Assembly (NCBI GenBank): GCA_964611125.1
Contig: CAZSZO010000002.1
Location: 137,579 to 201,578 of the forward strand
Source of the DNA: JAEUIX01 sp964611125
GTDB taxonomy: Bacteria > Planctomycetota > Phycisphaerae > Phycisphaerales > UBA1924
Reading direction: 5' to 3'
Length of the DNA: 64,000 nucleotides
Below, one piece after another: positions 27,401 through 34,658 of this stretch; position 1 is the first letter of the stretch, and the number at the start of each line of letters is the position of its first letter. The position numbers were made by a program, and so were the translations under genes. The notes beneath the pieces were generated by a model. That model was not told the DNA's origin. It saw only the letters and a list, made by a program, of their open reading frames with translations, and ran no database searches.

Positions 27401-27763
27401 CGCCAGCGCCCGGGGCAGCAGCGCCAGATCGCGATTGACATCAAGCCCCTGGTGGGGGACTCCGTCGATCCACAACTGGGCTTCGGTGTCGGTCGAGAAC
27501 CGCAGGGCGAGCTCGGTCCCGCGCCGGGGCGGCGGGGCCGCGCCCTCAAGCCGGAACCAGCATGTCGACCACTTCGGGCCCCACTCCCAACCCGGCTTCA
27601 CCGGGCGGCCCTTGGCCCGCGCCGCAGCTTCGAAGCTGACGGGCTCACGTGCCTGGAAGGCCTGCGCCTGGAGCGGCGCGCGGTCACGGATGATCGCCGG
27701 TGCGATCACTGTCGCGCCAAGGGTGTCGAAGGTCTGGACCTGCTTGTCCGCACTGGTCGGCAT
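24434..27763 (-). CDS. GH38 alpha-mannosidase
   Basis: An 1109-residue glycoside hydrolase family 38 enzyme that releases alpha-linked mannose. The N-terminal part (about 1-250) is the accessory beta domain of bacterial/vacuolar-type mannosidases (WFRLEGAAPPPRRG, HVEAACNHPFG). The catalytic domain starts with zinc-binding GHAHIDTAWLWP (His269, Asp271) and has the nucleophile Asp383 in LYLPDTFGFP. GGPTDWMIEN, HRGTLTTQAWLKQANREAE and NQFHDILPGSSI follow, and the C-terminal beta domain contains ENDMLRAELDSLGQVTSLK. No signal peptide is seen, so it is probably cytoplasmic. Mannose-6-phosphate isomerase at 29087 gives a metabolic link, although it is on the other strand. Low-complexity Gly/Arg insertions near residues 940 and 1000 are unusual. 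Confidence 0.95.
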   Translation of the reverse strand: MPTSADKQVQTFDTLGATVIAPAIIRDRAPLQAQAFQAREPVSFEAAARAKGRPVKPGWEWGPKWSTCWFRLEGAAPPPRRGTELALRFSTDTEAQLWIDGVPHQGLDVNRDLALLPRALANRSGGLVLHVEAACNHPFGADGLQWDTPETHRRWTGPTPGRFIAAELVRVDDTVRRLHVAWVLATQLARELLPPPPPITTHSQRFPENLPWQDGRVEELLSALRSAWREIDPRDPASGAGRALQILEAALHRAPAASTTVCHAVGHAHIDTAWLWPLRETRRKCLRTFSNVLRLMERYPQFQFLCSQAQQYAFVEADSPELFRQISRRVREGRWEPGGAMWIEPDCNVPSGESLVRQILHGTRYWEARFGPRGRQRFLYLPDTFGFPPCLPQIMAQSGLDTFITNKMSWNDTSPMPETTFIWRGLGGAEVTAHFTPGNDYNATNSARELRRGQTNHRTKQLPSVEPARGKPVGSSGARWLQPFGFGDGGGGPTDWMIENAQHAQACDGLPRVRQSSATAFCDALQADLASALSRGEEIPSWSGELYLELHRGTLTTQAWLKQANREAEDALRLAELLLAGAPTLASPDSWRRAKADLDAAWKLLLLNQFHDILPGSSITMVYDDARRDHARIRELVAPLIEEGIDRWAASADTRGLAKPLLAFNPACSRRAGFVGEGSRRRVIGAPALGMRVGEAQAPAPVGAASVRADPKARRAVLENDMLRAELDSLGQVTSLKLKDPALSGEIAGEFACAASHGPLNQLALFEDRPRLWDAWDIDDSHAWKSSIEARPATRWRVVERGPARASVEVTRPLGVASELTQTISLDQGSRRLDIRSRVDWREEHRLLRALFPTDIISDRASFQTQFGRLERPTHVNTPRDRAAFEGAVQRWMDVSDPQRGLAVLNDCKFGGSARTAPPAGGRAAGGGGAGVVLALSLLRSATYPDPQADRGRHEFAYALCPHLGGPGWAGLDEEAEALHRPVLVRPLPARQGGSNGRRGAGTGGRGTPELVGDWSPVEIDAEGPMCVQVSAFKPAEDTGRAIILRLVDTVGSGGEVNLRWNIPLKTLGPVDLLERAIKLPGFGHDHAAGRTSLRLGPFQIVTLRGERA

Positions 27764-27815
27764 GACGGAGAGTGTAGTGAATCGCCGCCGCGCGAACCCC
27801 GGTTACGCTTGGACT

Positions 27816-29015
27816 GTGGACCCAGTCCTCGCCTCCGGCGCCGGCGTGCTCAACGACCCTGCGTGGTTCAGCGCGCTCATTGAACAGGGACCGGCGCCGC
27901 TGGCGCGGGTCTTCGGCGACGCTACTGATTTCCGCCTCCAGATCCTCATCAGCGAAGAGGCCTCCGCGGGCGCCGGCAAAGGGTCAGGCCCGACCCCGCG
28001 CCTGGTCCGGCGCGGCTTCCGCGCCGACTGCGAGTACTTTTACCCCGCCAGCACCATCAAGCTCGCCGGCGCTGTCGCGGCGCTCCTCACGCTGGCCCGG
28101 TTGCGCCGCGAGACGGGCCTGCCCATCGACGCGTTGAGCCCGCTGGTCTTCCACCCCGCGTTCCCCGATCAGCGGCTCGAGGATCGCGACCGCGGGAGCC
28201 CGACCGGGGCCATCACCGTTCGCCAGGAGATCCGCAAGGTTTGCCTGGTGTCGGACAACCCCGCCCACAACCGGCTGTACACCCTGGTCGGGCACCGGGA
28301 GATCAACGAACTGATGTGGGCCGCCGGGCTCCCTTCGGTCCGCATCAACCACCGCCTCAGCGAGCCCCGCCCGTGGGATGACCAGCGCCGCACCGGGCAG
28401 GTCCACATCCTCGTCCGGAACCCGCTCGGCGGCGAGCAGGTTGTCACCCTCCCGGCCCGGTCGAGCGACCTGCTGGTCGACAACGCCGGCGCGCCGGGCC
28501 TCGAAGTCGGCCGCGAGCATGTCGATGGAAGTGCGCGCATCCCCGCCCCGATGAGCTTCCTGCGCCGCAACCGCATCAGCCTGATCGACCTGCAGAACCT
28601 GCTGGTTCTCGTCACCCGTCCTGATCTGCTCCCCGGTCTGCCGGGCTTCGACCTGATCCCCGGCGATCGCGAGTTGCTCTGGTCGGCCATGACCGAGTTC
28701 CCGGGCCAATCCGTCTCTCCCCGGTATGACCCCGGGCCCTTCCCCGATGAGTTCGTGAAGCCCCTTCTGCCGGGATTGCGGCGGGCGCTCGGAGATTCGG
28801 TCTCGGTCACGAACAAGGTCGGCCAGGCCTATGGATTCACCATCGAAAACGCCCTGGTCCGTTCACCCAGGCTGGGCCGCGACATCTTCATCACTGCGTG
28901 CCTGTACGCCAACAGCAGCGGCGTGTTGGGGGCCGACAGCTACGACGACCGGAGCCTGGCGCTGCCGTTCATGGCTGCCCTCGGCGAGGCCATCGGCTAT
29001 CGATTCGCCCGATAA
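27816..29015 (+). CDS. Class A beta-lactamase-fold serine hydrolase
   Basis: A 399-residue protein with the three active-site motifs of the class A beta-lactamase/penicillin-binding fold: SxxK as YPASTIKLAG (Ser79, Lys82), S-x-N as VSDNPAHNRLY, and a K-x-G motif as VTNKVGQAYG near residue 336. Most relatives of this length are uncharacterised serine hydrolases rather than antibiotic resistance enzymes, and the large insert between motifs 2 and 3 supports that. The GTG at 27816 is chosen because it gives the first non-overlapping frame; no signal peptide is evident, although an N-terminal ASGAGVLNDPAWFSALIEQG helix is present. It is divergent from the mannosidase with about 50 bases between the starts. 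Confidence 0.82.
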   Translation: MDPVLASGAGVLNDPAWFSALIEQGPAPLARVFGDATDFRLQILISEEASAGAGKGSGPTPRLVRRGFRADCEYFYPASTIKLAGAVAALLTLARLRRETGLPIDALSPLVFHPAFPDQRLEDRDRGSPTGAITVRQEIRKVCLVSDNPAHNRLYTLVGHREINELMWAAGLPSVRINHRLSEPRPWDDQRRTGQVHILVRNPLGGEQVVTLPARSSDLLVDNAGAPGLEVGREHVDGSARIPAPMSFLRRNRISLIDLQNLLVLVTRPDLLPGLPGFDLIPGDRELLWSAMTEFPGQSVSPRYDPGPFPDEFVKPLLPGLRRALGDSVSVTNKVGQAYGFTIENALVRSPRLGRDIFITACLYANSSGVLGADSYDDRSLALPFMAALGEAIGYRFAR

Positions 29016-29086
29016 TGGTCCTTCGGCGCTGCGATCAGCCGGCGTTCACCATCACGGGTTCGCCCGTTTCGCTACACTCGTGGGCC

Positions 29087-30085
29087 ATGGCTGGCGTTTA
29101 CCCATTGACGTTTCATCCCATCCTCTATGAAAAGGTGTGGGGTGGCCGCGCCCTTGAGGCGCTCGGCAAGCGGCTCCCCAAGCCCGCCGGCCTCTACGGC
29201 GAATCGTGGGAGCTGGCCGACATGGATGCAACCTCGGCGTCGGGCGCCGGCGGCGGCGCGGCCCGATCGGTGATCGCCAACGGCGCCCTCTCGGGCCAGA
29301 CGCTGCACGACGCCGTCGAAGCCTGGGGGCGTGAGCTCATGGGCCAGGTCAAACTCACCCGCGAGGGCAACTTTCCGCTCCTGGTGAAGTTCCTTGATGC
29401 CCGCGACAACCTCTCCGTCCAGACCCACCCGAGCCCAGACTTCGCCCGCCGCCACCCCGACGCACACCTCAAGACCGAGTGCTGGTACATCATGGACTGC
29501 GAGCCCGGCGCCGTGATCTACAAGGGGATCAAGTTCGGCGTGACCAAGGAGCTCTTCGAGGCGCATATCGAGAGCGGCTCGGTAGCCGACGACCTCATCG
29601 AGGTTGCCGCGGTTCCGGGGACCTGCCACACCCTGCCCAGCGGCACCTGCCACGCGCTCGGGGCGGGCGTGGTCGTGGCGGAAGTTCAGACCCCCAGCGA
29701 CACCACCTTCCGCGTCTTTGACTGGGGCCGCAAAGGCCGTCAGTTGCACGTGGTCGAGGCCCTCAAGAACATCGACTTCGGCCCCGCCCCCCGCGGCACC
29801 CGCCTGCTGCCCGACCAGCATGTCGCCCGCATCTCGACCACTGAGTTCTTCAGCATCGACGAGGCCCGCCCTGACGAGGGTGACCAGGTGCAGGTCGGCT
29901 ACGGCGATGCCTGCTTCGTCCTGATGATTCTCGAAGGCGACGGCGCCCTGATGGCGGGCGACGCCTGCTACGAACCCATGGCCCTCACCAAGGGCATGAC
30001 CGTCCTGGTCCCCGCCCGCGGCGCCGACACCACCACCGTCGTCGCCGGGCCCGGCCTCCGCCTGCTGAGGGTCGGATTGGTCTGA
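29087..30085 (+). CDS. manA: Mannose-6-phosphate isomerase, class I
   Basis: A 332-residue zinc-dependent isomerase interconverting mannose 6-phosphate and fructose 6-phosphate. Family features are PLTFHPILYEKVWGGRALEA at the N-terminus and KFLDARDNLSVQTHPSPDFA with the QTHP zinc ligands. KTECWYIMDCEPGAVIYKGI supplies the glutamate ligand, and PGTCHTLPSGTCHALGAG the later histidine ligand. It is the short bacterial form. The ATG at 29087 is selected because it opens directly on the conserved N-terminal strand. It starts 71 bases after the serine hydrolase and may share its transcript. It would feed mannose released by the neighbouring alpha-mannosidase into glycolysis. Confidence 0.93.
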   Translation: MAGVYPLTFHPILYEKVWGGRALEALGKRLPKPAGLYGESWELADMDATSASGAGGGAARSVIANGALSGQTLHDAVEAWGRELMGQVKLTREGNFPLLVKFLDARDNLSVQTHPSPDFARRHPDAHLKTECWYIMDCEPGAVIYKGIKFGVTKELFEAHIESGSVADDLIEVAAVPGTCHTLPSGTCHALGAGVVVAEVQTPSDTTFRVFDWGRKGRQLHVVEALKNIDFGPAPRGTRLLPDQHVARISTTEFFSIDEARPDEGDQVQVGYGDACFVLMILEGDGALMAGDACYEPMALTKGMTVLVPARGADTTTVVAGPGLRLLRVGLV

Positions 30086-30143
30086 CCCTGGCTGGATGCT
30101 CCGATGCACGGCGCCGCGACGCCTTCGCCATCTCGATCCCTCG

Positions 30144-32084
30144 TCACTTCCTGCTGATGAGCACGCTCAGCAGCGTGACATCCGCCGGCGTCATCCCCTC
30201 CAGCCGGCCCGCCTGACCCAGCGTCTCCGGCCGGAACCGCTTGAGCGCATGCCGGGCCTCGGTGCGGATGTTCGCGATCGCGTCGTAGTCGAACCCGGCG
30301 GGGATCCGCTTGCGCTCCAGTTCCGCCCCGCGGCGGACCTCAGCGAGCGACTTGGCGATGTACGCCTCGTAGAACCGGTCGGTGTGCACCGTGAGCAGCA
30401 CATCCGGCCGCCACGATGCGGGCGGGATGCGAGCGTCGCCCGCCGAGCTCTTTGGCCCGACCGCCTCCGCCAGGTCATTCACGCCGAACTCCGGGCGCCG
30501 CAAGTAGTCGGCCAGCGGCTTACCCGCCAGCCGCGCGCGCTCGATCGCGGCGTTGAGCTCCGCCTTCTGCACCTGGCGCTCCTGCATCCACGCCCGCCGG
30601 CTCTGGCCCCAGCGATCCTCGCCCAGCAGCCCTGCTTCGTCCGCCCAGGGCGTCAGTCGGTCCGGGGCGTTATCCGACCGGAGCGACAGCCGGTGCTCGG
30701 CGCGGCTCGTGAACATGCGGTAGGGCTCCACCGGCGTCTTGGTGACCAGATCGTCCATCATCACGCCGATATACGCCTGCTCGCGCCCGAGCGTCACGAG
30801 CGGCTGGCCCCGGGCGAACCGCGCCGCGTTCAGCCCCGCCACCAGCCCCTGCCCCGCCGCCTCTTCGTAGCCGCTGGTGCCGTTGATCTGCCCCGCCAGG
30901 AACAGGCCCTCGACGACCTTGGTCATCCCCGTCGCGGTGAGCTGGTGCGGCCGCACCATGTCGTATTCCACCGCATAGCCGTACCGCAGGATCTCGGCCC
31001 GCTCGCACCCGCGCAGGCCGCGGACGATCGCGTCCTGCACATCGGCCGGCAGGCTCGTGGAAATGCCGTTGCAGTAGATCCAGTCGTCGCGCAAGGACTC
31101 CGGCTCGAGATACACATGGTGCGACTGCCGCTCAGCGAAGCGCACCACCTTGTCCTCGATGCTCGGGCAATACCGCGGCCCGGCCGACTCGATCTGCCCT
31201 GAGTACATCGGCGCCCGGTGCAGGTTGGCGCGGATCAACCCGTGAATCGTCGCCGTGGTTTCGGTGATGCGGCAGTCGACCTGCGGCAGGCGGGGAAAAG
31301 GGGCGCCGCCCTCGCCGTCGAGCACGCCGGTCAGATCGCTGAATGGTGCGGGCTGCGCATCGCCCAGCTGCGGCTCCAGGGCGTCCCAATCGATGGTCCC
31401 CCGCTTCAGGCGCGGCGGCGTCCCCGTCTTCAGCCGACCCAGCTCGAACCCGAGTTCCTTCAGCGCCCCCGAGATCCCTACCGCCGCGCCTTCGCCGAAC
31501 CGGCCGCCCGCAGTCTGCTGTTCCCCCGTGTGCATCAGGCCGCGCATGAACGTGCCCGTGGTCAACACCACCGCGCGAGCCGAAAGCCGCCGCCCAGTCC
31601 ACGGCCCGCAACCTTCCCCCTCCGAATGTGAACTTTGAACTTTGAACTCTGAACTCTCCACCCCAACCACCCGCCCACCTTCCACGACCAGCCCATCCAC
31701 GCTCCCCGCGACCACCACGATCTCCTGGCGCAGCGAGATCAGCCGCTGCACCTCCTCGGCATAAGCGTGCTTGTCGCACTGGGCCCGCGGCCCGTGCACC
31801 GCGGGGCCCTTGCTGGTGTTGAGGACCTTGAACTGAATCCCCGTGGCGTCGGTCGCGAGGCCCATGAGCCCGTTGAGGGCGTCAACCTCACGGACGATCT
31901 GCCCCTTGGCCAAACCGCCGATCGCCGGGTTGCACGACATCACGCCGATCCGGGAGGGATCGAGCGTCACCAGCGCGACCGACCCCGGCTCGCGCAGGAT
32001 GTTCGCTGCGGCCCAAGCGGCTTCAACGCCGGCGTGTCCGCCGCCGATCACAACAACCTGAAACCGCCGTGGAGTCACGGGCAA
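30144..32084 (-). CDS. mnmG: tRNA uridine-5-carboxymethylaminomethyl modification enzyme MnmG (GidA)
   Basis: A 646-residue FAD enzyme that, with MnmE, installs the cmnm5 group at wobble U34 of certain tRNAs. The FAD site VIGGGHAGVEAAWAAANI is at the N-terminus. SCNPAIGGLAKGQIVREVDA, VLNTSKGPAVHGPRAQCDK and the glycine-rich GTSGYEEAAGQGLVAGLNAA are all MnmG signatures; the C-terminal helical domain, with RFRPETLGQAGRLEGMTPAD, contacts MnmE and tRNA. Between VVGV and RLSARAVVLTTGTF it carries an insertion of about 20 residues (SSEFKVQSSHSEGEG...) encoded partly by a heptamer repeat at 31629-31656. That segment is a loop in characterised enzymes. mnmE is not in this window. Confidence 0.97.
   Translation of the reverse strand: MPVTPRRFQVVVIGGGHAGVEAAWAAANILREPGSVALVTLDPSRIGVMSCNPAIGGLAKGQIVREVDALNGLMGLATDATGIQFKVLNTSKGPAVHGPRAQCDKHAYAEEVQRLISLRQEIVVVAGSVDGLVVEGGRVVGVESSEFKVQSSHSEGEGCGPWTGRRLSARAVVLTTGTFMRGLMHTGEQQTAGGRFGEGAAVGISGALKELGFELGRLKTGTPPRLKRGTIDWDALEPQLGDAQPAPFSDLTGVLDGEGGAPFPRLPQVDCRITETTATIHGLIRANLHRAPMYSGQIESAGPRYCPSIEDKVVRFAERQSHHVYLEPESLRDDWIYCNGISTSLPADVQDAIVRGLRGCERAEILRYGYAVEYDMVRPHQLTATGMTKVVEGLFLAGQINGTSGYEEAAGQGLVAGLNAARFARGQPLVTLGREQAYIGVMMDDLVTKTPVEPYRMFTSRAEHRLSLRSDNAPDRLTPWADEAGLLGEDRWGQSRRAWMQERQVQKAELNAAIERARLAGKPLADYLRRPEFGVNDLAEAVGPKSSAGDARIPPASWRPDVLLTVHTDRFYEAYIAKSLAEVRRGAELERKRIPAGFDYDAIANIRTEARHALKRFRPETLGQAGRLEGMTPADVTLLSVLISRK
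31629..31656. repeat. Heptamer tandem repeat inside mnmG
   Basis: Four 7-base units on the plus strand: TGAACTT, TGAACTT, TGAACTC, TGAACTC. On the minus (coding) strand they read as GTTCAAA/GTTCAGA units and encode SSEFKVQSS without breaking the mnmG frame. Similar heptamer arrays are, from memory, common between genes in planctomycetes. Confidence 0.9.
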
Positions 32085-32096
32085 GGGTATGAGCCC

Positions 32097-32702
32097 TTAC
32101 GCGATCTGCACCAGCCGCGACTTCCGGCACAGCGGATACGTGCTCAGGAACTCAGCCATCGCCGCCTTCATCTTCTCCGCCGATTCGCCGTAGAAGTAGA
32201 GCGCGGTCTCCGTCGGCCCCTGCCAATGCCCGAGCATGATGCCCTTCCCACCCTGAGGATCCGAAATGGCGTTGTTGATCTCCTCGACCACCACGTTCAC
32301 GTCAGACGCCTTGTACACCTCGAGGGGCAGATCCGTTCCGTTGAGGTACAGACCCAGCCCCTCCGTCCGTCCGAACGCAAGACGCTGCTTCGTCCCGCCT
32401 GACTCGAACTGCAGCTCCGAGCCCCGGGGCGCGCCGGCGTTGGTGAGAAACTCGCAGATGAACGCAGGCGCCCGTTCGACATGGAACATGTCCACATCCA
32501 ACCCGCAGTACTCAATCTCGCCTGTCTTCTGCTGCAGCGTGCCCCCTCCGGTCACCTCCCCGAGCCCGGCCGCCTTGAGGGCCTCGTCGAGCGGGTCCTC
32601 GAACAGCTCGCCGCGTGCTTCGGGCATGATCTTGGCGTTGATCTGGGCGTACGCAAAAGCGCTTTCTGGCTTGTGCTTGCGGCCGAAGAGCTTGGCGAAC
32701 AT
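32097..32702 (-). CDS. Conserved hypothetical protein of unknown function
   Basis: A 201-residue soluble protein. Recognisable conserved-looking blocks are ELFEDPLDEALKAAGLGEVT, GGGTLQQKTGEIEYCGLDVD, LYLNGTDLPLEVYKASDVNV and GHWQGPTETALYFYGESAEK, ending FLSTYPLCRKSRLVQIA. I have seen this pattern in hypothetical proteins from several phyla but know no assigned function; the alternation of strands and helices suggests a compact two-domain fold. It lies 12 bases upstream of mnmG on the same strand, so it probably shares its transcript and may be cotranslated with it. Confidence 0.7.
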   Translation of the reverse strand: MFAKLFGRKHKPESAFAYAQINAKIMPEARGELFEDPLDEALKAAGLGEVTGGGTLQQKTGEIEYCGLDVDMFHVERAPAFICEFLTNAGAPRGSELQFESGGTKQRLAFGRTEGLGLYLNGTDLPLEVYKASDVNVVVEEINNAISDPQGGKGIMLGHWQGPTETALYFYGESAEKMKAAMAEFLSTYPLCRKSRLVQIA

Positions 32703-32875
32703 GTGTGCTCCAGTCGTGGCGGGTGCGTTTCGGGCAGTCTCGCTGACGTTCCGCGCGGTATTGTTAGGAACCGTCGTCCGTGGTGTCGAGTTCGGGGCTG
32801 CCCTTCAGCCGCCGGTCTGTTGGCGCTCGGCGGCCGCCGAGCCAGGGCCGGAATGACTCGTGTGGGCCCAGCGTC

Positions 32876-33403
32876 CTATGCAATCGCCGACAGTCTTCGC
32901 CACAGCCGCGCGAATGAGGCCGAGCTGCGCCGAAGCCGCTCGATGTCTATGCGTGAAGTCAGCCGAGCTTGATCGGCGGTTTCCTTGTAGTTCGGCGCCA
33001 ACGTCCCCCGAAGTCGGTCCTTTGGCGCGCCGGAGCCATCAGGATCCATCTCGCCCAGCTCCTCGATGCCCCCGACAATCCAGTTTTCGAACTCACGGAT
33101 GGCCAGCGCGACGAAGAAGTCGCGCCCCGTCGCCGCCGTCGCGAGGCGGGCCGAAAGCCCCGGCCCCAGCGTGGCGGCGCAGTGCTCATCTGCATCAATG
33201 AGCAGAAGGATCAAGCCCCGCCCGGGGATGTTTGAACGAGCAATGGCCGCAGCGCGCTCAAGCCCGCCCGGAGCCAGCAGCTTGCTCTTTGGAAACCTCA
33301 CGGGCGCTGCGACGCGGACGAGCGTAGCCACCTTGATAATGAGCTTCGGAGCGGCGAGGAAATCGCCATGGCCCTCCACGATTGGAGCGACGACGTAATT
33401 CAC
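32876..33403 (-). CDS. DUF4276-family TOPRIM-like protein, partner of the AAA ATPase
   Basis: A 175-residue protein with the hallmarks of a TOPRIM-like fold: an N-terminal acidic motif VAPIVEGHGD (Glu10, Asp14) and LILLLIDADEH, whose D70-A-D72 matches the TOPRIM DxD. The region LAIREFENWIVGGIEEL is characteristic of DUF4276. TOPRIM domains act as metal-dependent nucleases or primases, and in OLD, Gabija and PARIS-type systems a TOPRIM unit works with an SMC-like ATPase. This gene overlaps the upstream ATPase gene by 4 bases (ATGA), so their products are very likely made together and form a complex. The cleavage target and any phage-defence role are inference. Confidence 0.82.
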   Translation of the reverse strand: MNYVVAPIVEGHGDFLAAPKLIIKVATLVRVAAPVRFPKSKLLAPGGLERAAAIARSNIPGRGLILLLIDADEHCAATLGPGLSARLATAATGRDFFVALAIREFENWIVGGIEELGEMDPDGSGAPKDRLRGTLAPNYKETADQARLTSRIDIERLRRSSASFARLWRRLSAIA

Positions 33404-34623
33404 GCGACTTGGCCGAAAAGGCTGCCCTGATGTTTGTCTTGCCGATCCAAATCCGCCTGGTCAGCCGTCAATTGGTCCAGTCGCAGTAATTCACCGGGCG
33501 TCGAGAGATGGTCGGCCAGCAGCTTCGCCTTGAGAGGGTCCAGACGTCCGACCCGGGTGCGTCCTTTCTCCATCAAAACCGGGCGGATCATGTCGGCGAC
33601 CACCGAGGGGTGCTCGAGCAGATCGGGGCTGTGGCACGTGATGATCAGTTGTGTCGATTCGGAGCCCTCCAGGAGCGCATCCATCAACGCCCCGGCAGCC
33701 GCCGGGTGCAGGGCGGTTTCCGGCTCCTCAATGCCGATGAGCGACGGCCCGCTGCTCGTTTGGGCCGAGAGCAGCGAAACCAGGATGCCTAGGGCTCTGA
33801 TCGTTCCGTCGGAAAGTGAAATGGCCTCGAAGGTCGAATTGCGCACCCCTTCAGGCACGCTCTGCTCCTGGGCTACTTCAAAGGTCTCGAGCGCTCCGGC
33901 TTGCTTGTGTTCGATGCGGGTTACGGGCACCCCGATGGCTCTGAGGTATTCGATCACCCGGTTCAAACGGTCGGGCGAACTCGAGAGCTGCTTCACAACG
34001 CTGGCCAGATTCTGACCGTCATGCGAGAGCCGCGCGCCGGGCTCGGGCCGCTGAGGCAGCTTCATCGCCTCGGGGTTGAAGTTGTGGAACACCATTCGTG
34101 AAAGCACGTCGAACACGCCGCGGAACTCCGTAAGCCCCGAAGCCGCCACGAGCAGGAGCCGGTCCTCTGCGACCGCCGGCGCGGCGGAAAACGGCGTCCA
34201 CGCGACGATGGAGCCGTCGCGCGTGCTAAAGGCGTGCTCCACCGCTGTTCGGGAGCCCGGCCGGCAAACTTCGCACGTTTCGTGGTCAATCCGGAACGCG
34301 CGACCGTGGACGGCCGCGATTCGAAAGGAGTATCGCGCCAGTCGCCCGTCCGGCAGTTCCAACTCCACGCCGACGCCAGGATTCGTTGGCCGCCCGCCGA
34401 GCGACTTCCTCCGAACCTGATCGATCCCGCCTCGCTTGCGGATCGCATACTCCAGCGGGTTGTTCAGGGCGTCGGCCACGAACCGCAGGGCGTCGATGAT
34501 GTTGCTCTTCCCCACCCCGTTCCGCCCAGCCAGAATCGTAAGCGAAGCCAGCTCGATATCGCAGCTTTCTATGCTCTTGTACTGCCTCAGCGTGACCCGC
34601 CTGATTCGCCGGCTCCCGTTCAT
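33400..34623 (-). CDS. OLD/SMC-like AAA family ATPase
   Basis: About 407 residues with an ABC/SMC-type ATPase core: N-terminal VTLRQYKSIESCDIEL, Walker A LAGRNGVGKSNIIDALRF, signature-like SLSDGTIRALGILVSLL, and Walker B LIGIEEPETALHPAAAG followed by LIITCHSPDLLEHPS with the switch histidine. The large middle region replaces a coiled coil with a compact domain, as in AAA_21-type ATPases. A GTG at 34638 is an alternative start, but the ATG at 34623 gives a normal N-terminus. It overlaps the DUF4276 gene by 4 bases. It is divergent from serS with only about 35 bases between the starts, so their promoters must overlap or lie within each other's 5' ends. Confidence 0.9.
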   Translation of the reverse strand: MNGSRRIRRVTLRQYKSIESCDIELASLTILAGRNGVGKSNIIDALRFVADALNNPLEYAIRKRGGIDQVRRKSLGGRPTNPGVGVELELPDGRLARYSFRIAAVHGRAFRIDHETCEVCRPGSRTAVEHAFSTRDGSIVAWTPFSAAPAVAEDRLLLVAASGLTEFRGVFDVLSRMVFHNFNPEAMKLPQRPEPGARLSHDGQNLASVVKQLSSSPDRLNRVIEYLRAIGVPVTRIEHKQAGALETFEVAQEQSVPEGVRNSTFEAISLSDGTIRALGILVSLLSAQTSSGPSLIGIEEPETALHPAAAGALMDALLEGSESTQLIITCHSPDLLEHPSVVADMIRPVLMEKGRTRVGRLDPLKAKLLADHLSTPGELLRLDQLTADQADLDRQDKHQGSLFGQVA

Positions 34624-34658
34624 GCGGAAGCGTATCACCCCTCCCTACACTCCGCCCC

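Noticed and set aside
24503..27883. Two long plus-strand frames over the mannosidase gene
   Set aside because: Both are shadows of the GH38 gene, which carries the catalytic residues on the minus strand.
27816..29015. Calling the serine hydrolase an antibiotic-resistance beta-lactamase
   Set aside because: The three active-site motifs are shared by many unrelated hydrolases, the protein is longer than class A enzymes, and no signal peptide is evident.
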